Origin: Geothrix edaphica
GTDB lineage: Bacteria > Acidobacteriota > Holophagae > Holophagales > Holophagaceae
Direction of reading: 5' to 3'
Length of the DNA stretch: 64,000 bases
Assembly: GCF_030268045.1 (NCBI RefSeq)
Contig: NZ_BSDC01000001.1
Location: 868,001-932,000, forward strand
Shown: piece after piece, positions 19,114 through 28,684 of the stretch
Layout of the letters: each line of letters opens with the position of its first letter
Position numbering within the stretch: position 1 is the stretch's first letter
Notes under the pieces: model-generated
Told to the model about the DNA's origin: nothing
Database searches by the model: none
The model's input: only the letters and a program-made list of their open reading frames with translations
Program-made: the position numbers and the translations under genes

Positions 19114-20030
19114 GGGCTCTTCCTAGCTGGAACGGGGTCGGGGCGGTCGAGGTCGAGGGAGCGGATCAGGTCGAGGAAGGCCCGGGTGGCCGGGGAGAGG
19201 GCCGCCTCCCGGCGGGTGACGATGCGGATGAGCTTCTCCACCTGGAGCTCCCGCACGGGGATCTCCACCAGCCGGCCCTCGCGGACGGCGGTGGTGGTGG
19301 TCATCCGGGGCAGGATGGCCAGGCCGGCGCCCAGGCTCACGAACTCCAGGATGGTGGCGATGGAGGCCAGCTCCATGGTGAGGCGCAAGGGCGTGTTGCA
19401 GCGGGCGAACAGCTCGATGATGGCGGTCCGGGTGGGGGTGGGCGCGTTGTGGGCCACGAAGCGCTCGTCCCCCAGGTCGGTGATGCTGAGGTTCTTCTTC
19501 CGGGCGAACCGATGCCCCGGCGGCGCCACCAGGACCATGCGGTCCCGGTGGATGACCTGGCTCACCAGCTCGGGATGGAGGGCGTCGTAGGAGACGAAGC
19601 CCACATCCAGGCGCCGCTCCAGCACCTCCGTGGGGATGCGCTCCGAGGTCTGGCGGTAGGCCTGGATCTTGATGGCCGGCCAGGCCTGCTGGTAGGCCAG
19701 GAGGATCCGCGGGAGCAGGAACTCGGACACGCTCTCGTTGGCGCCCACGTTCAGGCGACCCTGCTGGAGGCCCTTCAGGGCCCCGAAGGTGTCGAGGATC
19801 TCCTGGCGCAGGTCGAACATGCGCTGGGCCAGGGGGAGCAGGGTGGCGCCGGCATCCGTGAGGGTGCCCCCCTTGGTGGTGCGGTCCACCAGGGTCTCGC
19901 CCAGCTCCTCCTCCAGGCGCTTCAGGGCGAGGCTCACGGCAGGCTGCGTCCGGAAGAGGCGCTCCGCCGCGCGGGAGAAGCTCTTCTCGCGCGCCAGCAC
20001 CAGGAATGTTTCCAGCTGCCCGAGGTCCAT
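19110..20030 (-). CDS. LysR family transcriptional regulator of the leu/ilv locus
   Basis: A 306-residue LysR protein. The N-terminal helix-turn-helix is [39 protein letters not shown] (residues about 5-45); the rest is the effector-binding domain. The ATG at 20030 has GGAGG four bases upstream. It is divergent from leuA with a 133-base gap holding an ATTAC-N4-GTAAT palindrome, and its stop overlaps leuC. By position it should control both leuCD and leuA and sense a branched-chain pathway intermediate, as IlvY, LeuO or LeuB-linked LysR proteins do elsewhere. That role is inferred. Confidence 0.88.
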   Translation of the reverse strand: MDLGQLETFLVLAREKSFSRAAERLFRTQPAVSLALKRLEEELGETLVDRTTKGGTLTDAGATLLPLAQRMFDLRQEILDTFGALKGLQQGRLNVGANESVSEFLLPRILLAYQQAWPAIKIQAYRQTSERIPTEVLERRLDVGFVSYDALHPELVSQVIHRDRMVLVAPPGHRFARKKNLSITDLGDERFVAHNAPTPTRTAIIELFARCNTPLRLTMELASIATILEFVSLGAGLAILPRMTTTTAVREGRLVEIPVRELQVEKLIRIVTRREAALSPATRAFLDLIRSLDLDRPDPVPARKSP

Positions 20031-20063
20031 GGACCCTCCGCCAGGAAGTGTAGGATTCCAAGT

Positions 20064-20077
20064 ATTACTTATGTAAT
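20064..20077. promoter_or_regulatory. Probable LysR-type operator between the LysR gene and leuA
   Basis: ATTACTTATGTAAT is a perfect 5-bp inverted repeat with a 4-base centre, in an AT-rich divergent control region (20031-20163). It sits 34 bases from the LysR start and about 87 bases from leuA, where LysR proteins usually bind for autoregulation and activation. An AT-rich run (20079-20100) follows on the leuA side. Confidence 0.55.
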
Positions 20078-20163
20078 CATAAAAAAAATTAAATGTATTT
20101 ATGGGTTGGATTGGGTGATCTTCGATTGATCCCACCGGCTCCGGCCGGTCCAGGAGCACCGTC

Positions 20164-21723
20164 ATGGGCAGCGAGCGGATCGCCATCTTCGACACCACCC
20201 TCCGCGACGGAGAGCAGTCGCCCGGCTGCAGCATGAATCTGGACGAGAAGCTGCTGATGGCCCGCCAGCTGGAGGCCCTGGGCGTCGATGTCATCGAGGC
20301 CGGGTTCCCCGTGGCCTCGGAGGACGACTTCGCCGCCGTGCAGGCCGTGGCCCGAGAGTGCCGGAAGCCGGTCATCGCCGCCCTCTGCCGCGCCCTCCCC
20401 CGGGACATCGAGCGGGCCTGGCAGGCCGTGTCCGGGGCCGCCCGACCGCGCATCCACACCTTCCTGGCCACCTCGGACATCCACCTGGAATTCAAGCTCC
20501 AGAAGACGAGGGAAGAGGCTCTGGTGATGATCCGCGAGGGCGTGCGGACCGCCAAGAGCTTCACGCCAGATGTGGAATTCTCCGCCGAGGACGCCACCCG
20601 CAGCGACTGGGACTTTCTTGTGGCGGTGTTCACGGTGGCCATCGAGGAGGGCGCCACGGTCCTCAACGTGCCCGACACCGTGGGCTACACCGTCCCCGAT
20701 GAGTACGGCCGCCTCATCCGGTACCTGAAGGACAAGGTGCCCGGCATCGACGGCGTCACCATCAGCGTCCACTGCCACAACGACCTGGGCCTGGCCGTGG
20801 CGAACTCCCTGGCGGCCGTGGCCGCCGGGGCCCGCCAGGTGGAGTGCACCGTGAACGGCATCGGCGAGCGGGCGGGCAACGCGGCCCTGGAAGAGGTGGT
20901 GATGGCCCTGTCCGTGCGCCGGGACGCGCTGCCCTTCGAGACGGGCATCCACAAAGAGGTCATCACCCGCGCCAGCCAGACCCTGGCCAACATCACGGGC
21001 GTCGAGGTGCAGCCCAACAAGGCCATCGTGGGCCGGAACGCCTTCGCCCACGAGAGCGGCATCCACCAGCACGGGATGCTGAGCCACCGGTCCACCTACG
21101 AGATCATGACCCCCGAATCCGTCGGGGCGAACCGCACGAGCCTGGTGCTGGGCAAGCACTCCGGCCGCCACGCCCTGGGCAAGCGCTTCGAGGAGCTGGG
21201 CTATCCCCTGGACAAGCCGGCCCTCGAGAAGGCCTACAAGCTCTTCACCAAGCTCAGTGACCAGAAGAAGGAGATCTTCGACGAGGATCTGCTGGCCATC
21301 GTGCGCGATGGCCTCACGCAGATCCCGGAAGCCTTCAAGCTACGCTCGGTACAGGCCACGGCCGGCACGGCCATGTTCGCCACGGCCCTCGTCACCCTGG
21401 GGGGCGAGGCGGGGGAGGCCACGGAGACCGCCATGGGGGACGGCCCGGTCAACGCGGTCTTCGCCGCCGTGGACAAGCTCACGGGCCTGAAGGGCCGGCT
21501 GGTGGATTTCCGCGTGCATTCCATCACGGGCGGCGCGGATGCGGTGGGGGAGGTGTTCGTCCAGGTCGAGTTCGGCGGCGTCATCCAAGGGGGGAAGGGC
21601 GCCAGCACGGACATTGTCGAGGCCAGCGCCCGGGCCTACCTGAACGCCTCCAACAAGGTGCTGTTCGCCCGTCGCTCTGCCGAGGCGCCCGCCGCCGGTC
21701 CGGCCCCGGCCGCCACGAGGTGA
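20164..21723 (+). CDS. leuA: 2-isopropylmalate synthase
   Basis: A 519-residue enzyme that condenses 2-ketoisovalerate with acetyl-CoA, the first committed step of leucine synthesis. [17 protein letters not shown] (about 9-25) carries the metal-binding Asp and catalytic Arg. [21 protein letters not shown] holds the HxH metal ligands, and [19 protein letters not shown] follows. The C-terminal about 130 residues form the leucine-binding regulatory domain, so feedback inhibition is likely. AGGAG lies 7 bases before the ATG. First gene of the rightward leu-ilv cluster. Confidence 0.97.
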   Translation: MGSERIAIFDTTLRDGEQSPGCSMNLDEKLLMARQLEALGVDVIEAGFPVASEDDFAAVQAVARECRKPVIAALCRALPRDIERAWQAVSGAARPRIHTFLATSDIHLEFKLQKTREEALVMIREGVRTAKSFTPDVEFSAEDATRSDWDFLVAVFTVAIEEGATVLNVPDTVGYTVPDEYGRLIRYLKDKVPGIDGVTISVHCHNDLGLAVANSLAAVAAGARQVECTVNGIGERAGNAALEEVVMALSVRRDALPFETGIHKEVITRASQTLANITGVEVQPNKAIVGRNAFAHESGIHQHGMLSHRSTYEIMTPESVGANRTSLVLGKHSGRHALGKRFEELGYPLDKPALEKAYKLFTKLSDQKKEIFDEDLLAIVRDGLTQIPEAFKLRSVQATAGTAMFATALVTLGGEAGEATETAMGDGPVNAVFAAVDKLTGLKGRLVDFRVHSITGGADAVGEVFVQVEFGGVIQGGKGASTDIVEASARAYLNASNKVLFARRSAEAPAAGPAPAATR

Positions 21724-21727
21724 TGCG

Positions 21728-21859
21728 ATGAAAGAACCTTTGCCCGAGGGCCTTGAACTCACCGCCGCCAGGACGGACCTTCCCGTTCCGGCGACCGCAC
21801 TGCCCGCCCCGCCCCTGGAAGATGGGGCGGATCCTGACCAGTACCTCTGGGGAGTCTGA
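21728..21859 (+). CDS. Small ORF (43 codons) between leuA and leuB
   Basis: The frame starts 4 bases after the leuA stop, has GAGG 9 bases upstream of its ATG, and ends with TGA 2 bases before the leuB GTG, so it fills the gap exactly. The product begins [19 protein letters not shown], is rich in Pro, Ala and acidic residues, and ends DPDQYLWGV. It has no membrane segment. Seven of 43 codons are Leu. Inside it CCGCCCC (21809-21815) and GGGGCGG (21824-21830) form a 7-bp hairpin with no T-run. The ribosome binding site of leuB lies in its last codons. It could be a real small protein, or a translated spacer tuning leuB translation. I do not recognise it. Confidence 0.5.
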   Translation: MKEPLPEGLELTAARTDLPVPATALPAPPLEDGADPDQYLWGV

Positions 21860-21861
21860 TC

Positions 21862-22998
21862 GTGGAAGCCCGCATCACCCTTCTTCCCGGCGACGGCGTG
21901 GGCCCCGAAGTGGTCCACGAGGCCGCCGCCTGCCTCACGGCCGTGGCCAAGGCCTATGGCCACCGGTTCCACCTGGAGGAGGCCCTCATCGGGGGTGCCG
22001 CAGTGGACGCCACCGGGGATCCGTTGCCGGCGGCCACCCTGGCCCGGTGCCAGGCGAGCCAGGCGGTCCTGCTGGGCGCCGTGGGCGGGCCCGCCTGGGA
22101 CCGCCACCCCCGGGACCAGCGGCCCGAATCCGGCCTCCTGCGCCTGCGGCGGTCCCTGGGTCTCTACGCCAACCTCCGCCCCGTCAAGGTCCACCCGGCC
22201 CTGGAGGATGCCTCGCCCCTGCGCCCGGAGGTGACCCACGGCACGGACCTGATGATCGTCCGCGAGCTGGGCGGCGGCCTCTACTTCGGCGAGCCGCGCT
22301 CCTTCTCGGACGAGCGCGCCGTGAACACGCTGCCCTACACGCGCACCGAGATCGAGCAGGTGGCCCGCGTGGCCTTCGAGCTGGCCGCCTCCCGCCGGCG
22401 CCGGCTGGTCTCCGTGGACAAGGCCAACGTGCTGGAGACCTCCCGTCTCTGGCGCCAGATCGTGGACGAGTTGGCTCCCTCCTATCCGACGGTGCAGGTC
22501 ACCCACGCCTATGTGGACAGCTTCGCCATGGCCCTCATCACCCGGCCCCGGGACTTCGATGTGGTGCTGACGGAAAACCTCTTCGGGGACATCCTCAGCG
22601 ACGAGGCGGCGGTGCTGGCGGGCTCGCTGGGGCTGCTGCCCTCCGCCAGCCTGGGCGGCCCCGTGGGCCTCTACGAGCCCATCCACGGCTCGGCGCCGGA
22701 CATCGCGGGCCGGGATGCGGCCAATCCCATCGGCACCATCCTCTCGGCGGCCATGCTGCTCCGCCACAGCCTCCGCCTCGAGACCGAGGCCCTGGCCCTC
22801 GAAGCCGCCGTGGACCGTGTGCTCAAGGGTGGCCACGGCACCTCGGACCTGGGAGGCCTCAAGCACCAGCACGGCACCCGGGCCCTCGGCGAGCGGATCC
22901 GCGAAGCCATCCGCCCGCCGCGCGCCAAAGGAGCCCGGCTTGCCGACTCCGCCTATGCCTGGTGCGGTTCGCCCGAAGGCGCCCGCTCCCACCTCTGA
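21862..22998 (+). CDS. leuB: 3-isopropylmalate dehydrogenase
   Basis: A 378-residue beta-decarboxylating dehydrogenase, third step of leucine synthesis, using NAD+ and Mg2+ or Mn2+. [15 protein letters not shown] starts the protein, GAVGGPAWD follows, and the NAD-site and metal signatures are [15 protein letters not shown] and [57 protein letters not shown] is the C-terminal hallmark. It starts with GTG behind GGGGAG at 7 bases. A stretch of about 25 extra residues after the usual end ([15 protein letters not shown]) is slightly unusual. Confidence 0.96.
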   Translation: MEARITLLPGDGVGPEVVHEAAACLTAVAKAYGHRFHLEEALIGGAAVDATGDPLPAATLARCQASQAVLLGAVGGPAWDRHPRDQRPESGLLRLRRSLGLYANLRPVKVHPALEDASPLRPEVTHGTDLMIVRELGGGLYFGEPRSFSDERAVNTLPYTRTEIEQVARVAFELAASRRRRLVSVDKANVLETSRLWRQIVDELAPSYPTVQVTHAYVDSFAMALITRPRDFDVVLTENLFGDILSDEAAVLAGSLGLLPSASLGGPVGLYEPIHGSAPDIAGRDAANPIGTILSAAMLLRHSLRLETEALALEAAVDRVLKGGHGTSDLGGLKHQHGTRALGERIREAIRPPRAKGARLADSAYAWCGSPEGARSHL

Positions 22999-23022
22999 TA
23001 CCACCCCTCTGGAAACCGGCCC

Positions 23023-23127
23023 ATGCTCCCTGCCTCCCCCAGCCCCGACGTGACCTCCGCCTTCGAGGCGGGGTCCATCGCCGTGATCAACCGGCTGCCC
23101 GGGCTGGTGCTGTGGCTGGCGGGCTAG
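23023..23127 (+). CDS. Attenuator leader peptide 1 (34 codons, Leu/Val/Ile-rich)
   Basis: An ATG 24 bases after the leuB stop opens a 34-codon frame that ends in TAG. Codons 19-32 encode IAVINRLPGLVLWL: 8 of 14 are Ile, Val or Leu. It is followed after 27 bases by a GC-rich terminator hairpin. The run GGGGAGGGG at 23127-23135, overlapping the stop codon, can pair with the CCCC tracts of the hairpin's left side and loop as a rival structure. This is the layout of an amino-acid attenuator. A weak GGAAAC lies 6 bases before the ATG. Translation is inferred. Confidence 0.65.
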   Translation: MLPASPSPDVTSAFEAGSIAVINRLPGLVLWLAG

Positions 23128-23154
23128 GGGAGGGGACGACACCACACGGAACCC

Positions 23155-23180
23155 GGCCCCGCACCCCACCAGGCGGGGCC
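23155..23180 (+). terminator. Attenuator terminator 1 upstream of ilvD
   Basis: GGCCCCGC (23155-23162) and GCGGGGCC (23173-23180) form a perfect 8-bp stem with a 10-base loop, followed by TTTCC. The T-run is short. The same arms and the following CACATCGG recur 285-287 bases downstream in attenuator 2. Confidence 0.65.
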
Positions 23181-23252
23181 TTTCCACATCGGCCAGACCC
23201 TTTCCGCGACCTCCCGAGGGACCCCATGACCCGAACAGCACAGACTTCAGCC

Positions 23253-23281
23253 TTGACTTTTTCCACACGAACCCGGAAACT
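23253..23281 (+). promoter_or_regulatory. Possible internal promoter before leader peptide 2
   Basis: TTGACT (23253-23258), a 17-base spacer and GAAACT (23276-23281). The -35 is good and the -10 poor. A start point near 23289 would nearly coincide with the ATG of leader 2, implying a leaderless leader peptide. It would let ilvDBNC be transcribed apart from leuAB. Confidence 0.3.
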
Positions 23282-23289
23282 CGTCCGCC

Positions 23290-23415
23290 ATGAGCCTCTC
23301 CCACCTCGACCACTCGGCAGCCGCGGCGACTTCGCCCGTGGTGCTGCGCCCCGTGGCCGGCCTGGTGGCCATTTCCGCCGTGCTGATTATTAGCGGCGAG
23401 GTGGGGGCCTCCTAG
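23290..23415 (+). CDS. Attenuator leader peptide 2 (41 codons, ilv type)
   Basis: A 41-codon frame ending in TAG, 24 bases before a strong terminator hairpin. Codons 17-38 read [18 protein letters not shown] then SGEV: 6 Val, 3 Leu and 3 Ile in 22 codons, with paired GTG GTG and ATT ATT. This closely resembles the ilvGMEDA leader peptide of enterobacteria in style. The last codons (GAG GTG GGG GCC) contain GGTGGGGGCC (23400-23409), complementary to the left arm GGCCCCGCACC (23440-23450). A ribosome stalled at Ile or Val codons would leave it free to act as antiterminator; one reaching the stop would cover it. The ribosome binding site is weak (GGAAAC). Confidence 0.75.
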   Translation: MSLSHLDHSAAAATSPVVLRPVAGLVAISAVLIISGEVGAS

Positions 23416-23439
23416 ACGTTCTCGGAACCAACCGAAACC

Positions 23440-23467
23440 GGCCCCGCACCTCGAAGGATGCGGGGCC
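23440..23467 (+). terminator. Attenuator terminator 2 upstream of ilvD
   Basis: GGCCCCGCA (23440-23448) and TGCGGGGCC (23459-23467) form a perfect 9-bp stem with a 10-base loop, followed by TTTTC. It ends about 50 bases before the ilvD start and follows leader peptide 2. A competing pairing with 23400-23409 is possible. Best explained as the terminator of a translation-coupled ilv attenuator. Confidence 0.8.
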
Positions 23468-23521
23468 TTTTCACATCGGTCCTGCCATTCCGAGGTCGGC
23501 GGCCTTCCACAGAGGAAGACC

Positions 23522-25210
23522 ATGACAGTCCCAGGACAGCCGCTCAACGCCCGCAGCCGGGCCATCACCCAGGGCCCCAACCGCGCTCCCGCCCGGGCCA
23601 TGCTCAAGGCCATCGGCTTCACGGACGAGGATCTGGCCAAGCCCATCATCGGCATCGCGAACACCTGGACCGAGATCGGTCCCTGCAACTACCACCTGCG
23701 CGAGCTGGCGGAGCGCGTGAAGGCGGGCGTCCGCGCCGCCGGCGGCACGCCCATGGAGTTCTGCACCGTCTCCATCAGCGACGGCATCACCATGGGCACC
23801 GAAGGCATGAAGGCCTCCCTCGTGAGCCGCGAGGTCATCGCCGATTCCATCGAGCTGGTGGCCCGGGGCAACGCCTTCGACGGAATGGTCTGCCTCTCGG
23901 GCTGCGACAAGACCAACCCCGGCGTGGCCATGGCCCTGGCCCGCCTGGACATCCCCGGCCTGATCCTCTATGGCGGGTCCACGGCCTCGGGACACTGCGA
24001 CGGGAAGGACCTCACCGTGCAGGATGTCTTCGAGGCCGTGGGCGCGCACAGTGCGGGCCGCCTGGATGACGCGGGCCTGAAGGAGGTGGAGGACGCTGCC
24101 TGTCCCGGCGCCGGGGCCTGCGGCGGGCAGTTCACGGCCAACACCATGTCCGCCAGCCTGGAGCTCCTCGGCCTCAGTCCCATGGGCCTCAATGGCATCC
24201 CCGCCGAGGATCCCCGCAAGGGCGAGGCCGCCGAGACCTGCGGGCGTCTGGTGATGGAACTGCTGAAGCGCGACCTGCGCCCCAGCGCCATCCTCACGCG
24301 GGAGGCCTTCGAGAATGCCGTGGCTGCCGTGGCCGCCACGGGCGGCTCCACCAACGCCGTCCTGCACTACCTGGCCCTGGCCCGGGAGGCGGGTGTGCCC
24401 TTCACCCTGGAGGACTTCGACCGGGTCAGCGCCCGCACGCCCCTGCTGGCGGACATGAAGCCCGGCGGGCGGTTCATGGCGCCGGACCTGCACGCCGCCG
24501 GCGGCATCCGCCTCGTGGCGAACCGCCTGCTGGAGGGCGGGCTCATCCACGGCGCGGCCCTCACCGTGACCGGCCGCACGCTGGCCGAAGAGTTGGCCGG
24601 CGCGCCGGAAACGCCCGGGCAGGAGGTGGTGCGCCCCTTCGACAAGCCCATCAAGCCCACGGGCGGCCTCGTGATCCTGCGCGGCAGTCTGGCGCCGGAG
24701 GGCTGCGTCATCAAGGTGGCGGGCCACGAGCGCCTGCATCACACCGGTCCCGCCCGGGTCTTCGAGCACGAGGAGGACGCCTTCGCCGCCGTGCAGGCAG
24801 GCCGCATCGAGCCCGGCGACGTGGTCGTCATCCGCTACGAGGGCCCCAAGGGCGGGCCCGGCATGCGCGAGATGCTGGGCGTCACCGCGGCCCTGGTGGG
24901 CGCCGGGCTCGGCGAATCCGTGGCGCTGCTCACCGATGGCCGCTTCTCGGGCGCCACCCGGGGCCTGATGGCCGGCCACGTGGCGCCGGAGGCGGCCGTG
25001 GGCGGCCCCATCGCCCTGGTGCGCGAGGGCGACACAGTGGTGATGGACATCCCCTCGCGGCGCCTGGACCTGAAGGTTCAGGAGGACGAGCTCGCGCGGC
25101 GCAAGGCCGAGTGGAAGGCCCCGGCCCCGCGATACAAGACCGGCGTCTTCGCCAAGTACGCCGCCACGGTCGCCAGCGCGGCCGAGGGCGCCATCACCCT
25201 GGCCCGGTGA
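23522..25210 (+). CDS. ilvD: Dihydroxy-acid dehydratase
   Basis: A 562-residue Fe-S dehydratase that forms 2-keto acids from dihydroxy acids in isoleucine and valine synthesis. Cluster cysteines are in [33 protein letters not shown] and [21 protein letters not shown]. The C-terminal part has [30 protein letters not shown]. Length fits the IlvD subgroup of bacterial 2Fe-2S or 4Fe-4S dehydratases. The ATG has GAGGA 6 bases upstream. It is the first structural gene after the two attenuators and is followed 10 bases later by ilvB. Confidence 0.97.
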   Translation: MTVPGQPLNARSRAITQGPNRAPARAMLKAIGFTDEDLAKPIIGIANTWTEIGPCNYHLRELAERVKAGVRAAGGTPMEFCTVSISDGITMGTEGMKASLVSREVIADSIELVARGNAFDGMVCLSGCDKTNPGVAMALARLDIPGLILYGGSTASGHCDGKDLTVQDVFEAVGAHSAGRLDDAGLKEVEDAACPGAGACGGQFTANTMSASLELLGLSPMGLNGIPAEDPRKGEAAETCGRLVMELLKRDLRPSAILTREAFENAVAAVAATGGSTNAVLHYLALAREAGVPFTLEDFDRVSARTPLLADMKPGGRFMAPDLHAAGGIRLVANRLLEGGLIHGAALTVTGRTLAEELAGAPETPGQEVVRPFDKPIKPTGGLVILRGSLAPEGCVIKVAGHERLHHTGPARVFEHEEDAFAAVQAGRIEPGDVVVIRYEGPKGGPGMREMLGVTAALVGAGLGESVALLTDGRFSGATRGLMAGHVAPEAAVGGPIALVREGDTVVMDIPSRRLDLKVQEDELARRKAEWKAPAPRYKTGVFAKYAATVASAAEGAITLAR

Positions 25211-25220
25211 AGGGGGAACC

Positions 25221-26951
25221 ATGACTAGGACTGGATCGCATACCGGGGCCCAGCTCATCTGGGAATGCCTTATCCGGGAGGGCGTCACCACCGTCTTCGG
25301 CTATCCGGGCGGCGCCATCCTCCCGGCCTACGACGCCATGGTGGGCTTCGACATCCGGCACGTGCTGGTGCGCCACGAGCAGAGCGCCGTGCACATGGCG
25401 GACGGCTACGCCCGCGCCTCGGGCCGCGTGGGTGTGGTGGTGGCCACCTCCGGCCCCGGCGCCACGAACCTGGTGACGGGCCTGGCCACGGCCATGATGG
25501 ATTCCACGCCCCTGGTGGCCATCACGGGGCAGGTGGGCTCCGGCGTGCTGGGCACGGACGCCTTCCAGGAAGTGGACATCACGGGCATCACCCTGCCCGT
25601 GACCAAGCACAACTACCTGGTCACCCGGGCCGCGGACATCGTGCCGGCCCTGCGGGAGGCCTTCGCCGTGGCGAAGAGCGGGCGCCCCGGCCCTGTGCTG
25701 GTGGACATCACCAAGGACGCCCAGCAGGGCCGGGCAGAGCTTGATTGGGAGGCGGCGGAGCCCATCCGCCACCTGCGCCACCTGCCGCCCCCCCTGGATC
25801 CCGAGGCCCTGGCCCGGGCCCTGGAGCTGATCCGCCATGCCAAGCGGCCCCTCATCCTGGCGGGCCACGGCATCCAGATGTCGGGCGCCCGGGCCGAGGT
25901 GCTGACCCTGGCGGAACGGGCGGACATCCCCTTCGCGTTGACCTTGCTGGGGCTGGGCGCGGTGCCCGCCACGCATCCCCTCAGCCTCGGCATGATGGGC
26001 ATGCACGGCGAGTCCTGGGTCAACAAGGCCATCCAGGAGGCGGACCTCCTGCTGGCCCTGGGCATGCGGTTCGACGACCGCGTGACCGGCAAGCTCAAGG
26101 AGTACGCGCCCCACGCCAAGAAGATCCACATCGACATCGACGCCAGCGAGCTGGGGAAGAACGTGCCGGTGGACGTGGCCATCGCCGGGGACCTGCTCGC
26201 CGTCCTCCGCGCCCTGCTGCCGGGGGTAGAGGTGGCGGACCGCTCCAAGTGGCTGAAGCAGATCCGCGGCTGGCGGGGCGATTCCGCCGTCCGCGACATC
26301 AAGAACCTGCCCGACGACGGCCACCTCTATGCCGCCCATGTGATGCACGACCTCTGGCGGCTCACCGACGGCAAGGCGGTGGTGGTGACGGACGTGGGCC
26401 AGCACCAGATGTGGGAGGCCCAGTACTACCACCACGATGAGGAGCGCAGCCTCATCACCAGCGGCGGCGCGGGCACCATGGGCTTCGCCCTCCCCGCTGC
26501 CATCGGCGCGAAGGTGGCCCGGCCCGAGGCCGAGGTCTGGGTGGTGGCCGGCGACGGCGGCTTCCAGATGACCTTCGCGGAGCTGATGACCGCCGTGCAG
26601 GAGGGGGTGAAGGTCAACATCGCCATCATCAACAACGGCTTCCTCGGCATGGTCCGCCAGTGGCAGGAGCTGTTCTACGAGGGCCGCTACGCTGCCACGC
26701 CCATCCTGTCACCGGACTTCGTGAAGCTGGCTGGCGCCTTCGGCATCCACGGCCAGCGCGTGGACACGCGGGCGGATCTGGCAGGGGCCGTGGCCGCGGC
26801 CCGGGCCGCGGAGGGCACGGCCCTCGTCGAGTTCCGGGTGGAGCAGGAGGACAGCGTCTATCCCATGGTCCCCGCCGGGGCGGCGCTGCACGAGATGATC
26901 CGCCGGCCTTCTGCCAGCGCCATTGCCGAAACCGGGTCCGACCCTGTCTGA
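25221..26951 (+). CDS. ilvB: Acetolactate synthase, catalytic subunit
   Basis: A 576-residue ThDP enzyme that condenses two pyruvates, or pyruvate and 2-ketobutyrate, at the branch point of valine/leucine and isoleucine synthesis. The N-terminal domain has VTTVFGYPGGAILPAYDAM and VRHEQSAVHMADGYARASG with the catalytic Glu. The middle FAD domain has LALGMRFDDRVTGKL. The ThDP/Mg site is VVAGDGGFQMTFAELMTAV followed by NNGFLGMVRQWQELFY, the latter typical of anabolic AHAS. AAGGGGGAACC lies before the ATG. The regulatory subunit gene follows 10 bases later. Confidence 0.97.
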   Translation: MTRTGSHTGAQLIWECLIREGVTTVFGYPGGAILPAYDAMVGFDIRHVLVRHEQSAVHMADGYARASGRVGVVVATSGPGATNLVTGLATAMMDSTPLVAITGQVGSGVLGTDAFQEVDITGITLPVTKHNYLVTRAADIVPALREAFAVAKSGRPGPVLVDITKDAQQGRAELDWEAAEPIRHLRHLPPPLDPEALARALELIRHAKRPLILAGHGIQMSGARAEVLTLAERADIPFALTLLGLGAVPATHPLSLGMMGMHGESWVNKAIQEADLLLALGMRFDDRVTGKLKEYAPHAKKIHIDIDASELGKNVPVDVAIAGDLLAVLRALLPGVEVADRSKWLKQIRGWRGDSAVRDIKNLPDDGHLYAAHVMHDLWRLTDGKAVVVTDVGQHQMWEAQYYHHDEERSLITSGGAGTMGFALPAAIGAKVARPEAEVWVVAGDGGFQMTFAELMTAVQEGVKVNIAIINNGFLGMVRQWQELFYEGRYAATPILSPDFVKLAGAFGIHGQRVDTRADLAGAVAAARAAEGTALVEFRVEQEDSVYPMVPAGAALHEMIRRPSASAIAETGSDPV

Positions 26952-26961
26952 AAGGAACCCC

Positions 26962-27501
26962 ATGCCCCATGTGCTCGTGGTCTATACCGATGATGAACCG
27001 GGCGTGCTGACCCGCGTGGCTTCCCTGTTCCGCCGCCGGGGCTTCAACATCCACTCCCTCACCGTGGGCCCCACGGAGCGTTCCCGGCAGGCCCGCATGA
27101 CCATCGTGGTGGATGCGGAGGAAGCCACCGTGCGGCTGGCGGTGGAACATCTGCGGAAGCAGGTGAACGTCCTCGAGGTGCAGCAGCTGGGCGACCGCCC
27201 GAAGGTGGTGCGGGACCTGGCCCTCATCCGGGTGGCGGCGGGGCTGGATGTCCGCTCCGAGATCCTCCAGCTGGCCCAGGTCTTCCGCGCCAACGTGGTG
27301 GACATCGCCGGCGACAGCCTGGCCATCGAGTGCAGCGGTGGCCCCGACAAGATCGATGCCCTGGTGGATGCCCTGCGCCCCTTCGGGATCCTCGAGCTGG
27401 GCCGCACGGGCGCCGTCGCCATGGCCCGCGGCCCGCGCGCTTCGCCGGAGCGCCCCGCCGCAGCCCCCCCACCGGCCAGCAACCAGGCCATGTCTGTCTG
27501 A
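26962..27501 (+). CDS. ilvN: Acetolactate synthase, regulatory subunit
   Basis: A 179-residue regulatory subunit. Residues 1-75 form an ACT domain (VVYTDDEPGVLTRVASLFRRRGFNIHSLTVGPTE), which binds valine and confers feedback inhibition. The second half (VVRDLALIRVAAG ... AQVFRANVVDIAGDSLAIECSGGPDKIDALVDALRPFGILELGRTGAVAMARG) is the C-terminal domain of full-length small subunits. The tail is Pro/Ala-rich and probably disordered. The ATG at 26962 is chosen on the AAAGGAA ribosome binding site 5 bases upstream and the family start. Confidence 0.95.
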   Translation: MPHVLVVYTDDEPGVLTRVASLFRRRGFNIHSLTVGPTERSRQARMTIVVDAEEATVRLAVEHLRKQVNVLEVQQLGDRPKVVRDLALIRVAAGLDVRSEILQLAQVFRANVVDIAGDSLAIECSGGPDKIDALVDALRPFGILELGRTGAVAMARGPRASPERPAAAPPPASNQAMSV

Positions 27502-27537
27502 CCTTCCACCTTCCGATCACCCCACAAGGAGCCTCCC

Positions 27538-28560
<1,023 letters not shown>

Positions 28561-28684
28561 GAGAATCCCGGGGGAGCGGTCGGGGCTTTTGACCCAAGGT
28601 AGGAAGGTTGAACTCCGTCACAGGGGTATTGGCCTCACAATAGTCCTTGGGAGATAAGCCATTTCCGCTCCCCCGGAGCCATGC

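Noticed and set aside
23226-23393. Frame starting ATG at 23226 with a good GAGGG ribosome binding site, overlapping leader 2 in another frame
   Set aside because: Its product is Arg/Pro/Gly-rich without Leu/Val/Ile runs and ends inside leader 2. Leader 2 explains the hairpin logic better. It could still be a translated upstream frame, so this is a mild rejection.
21340-23688. 782-codon open frame on the minus strand across leuB
   Set aside because: It lies antisense to leuA, leuB and the attenuators, has His/Gly/Arg-rich low-complexity content typical of GC-rich shadows, and no ribosome binding site or family motif.
23471-25291. 606-codon minus-strand frame over ilvD
   Set aside because: Shadow of ilvD in GC-rich DNA; similar long shadows occur over the ilvC-flavoprotein region, ftsI, murE and ccsA, and none shows a start signal or domain.
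28561-28684. Terminator after ilvC
   Set aside because: Only a 4-bp CCCG/CGGG pair with a TTTT nearby; not convincing.
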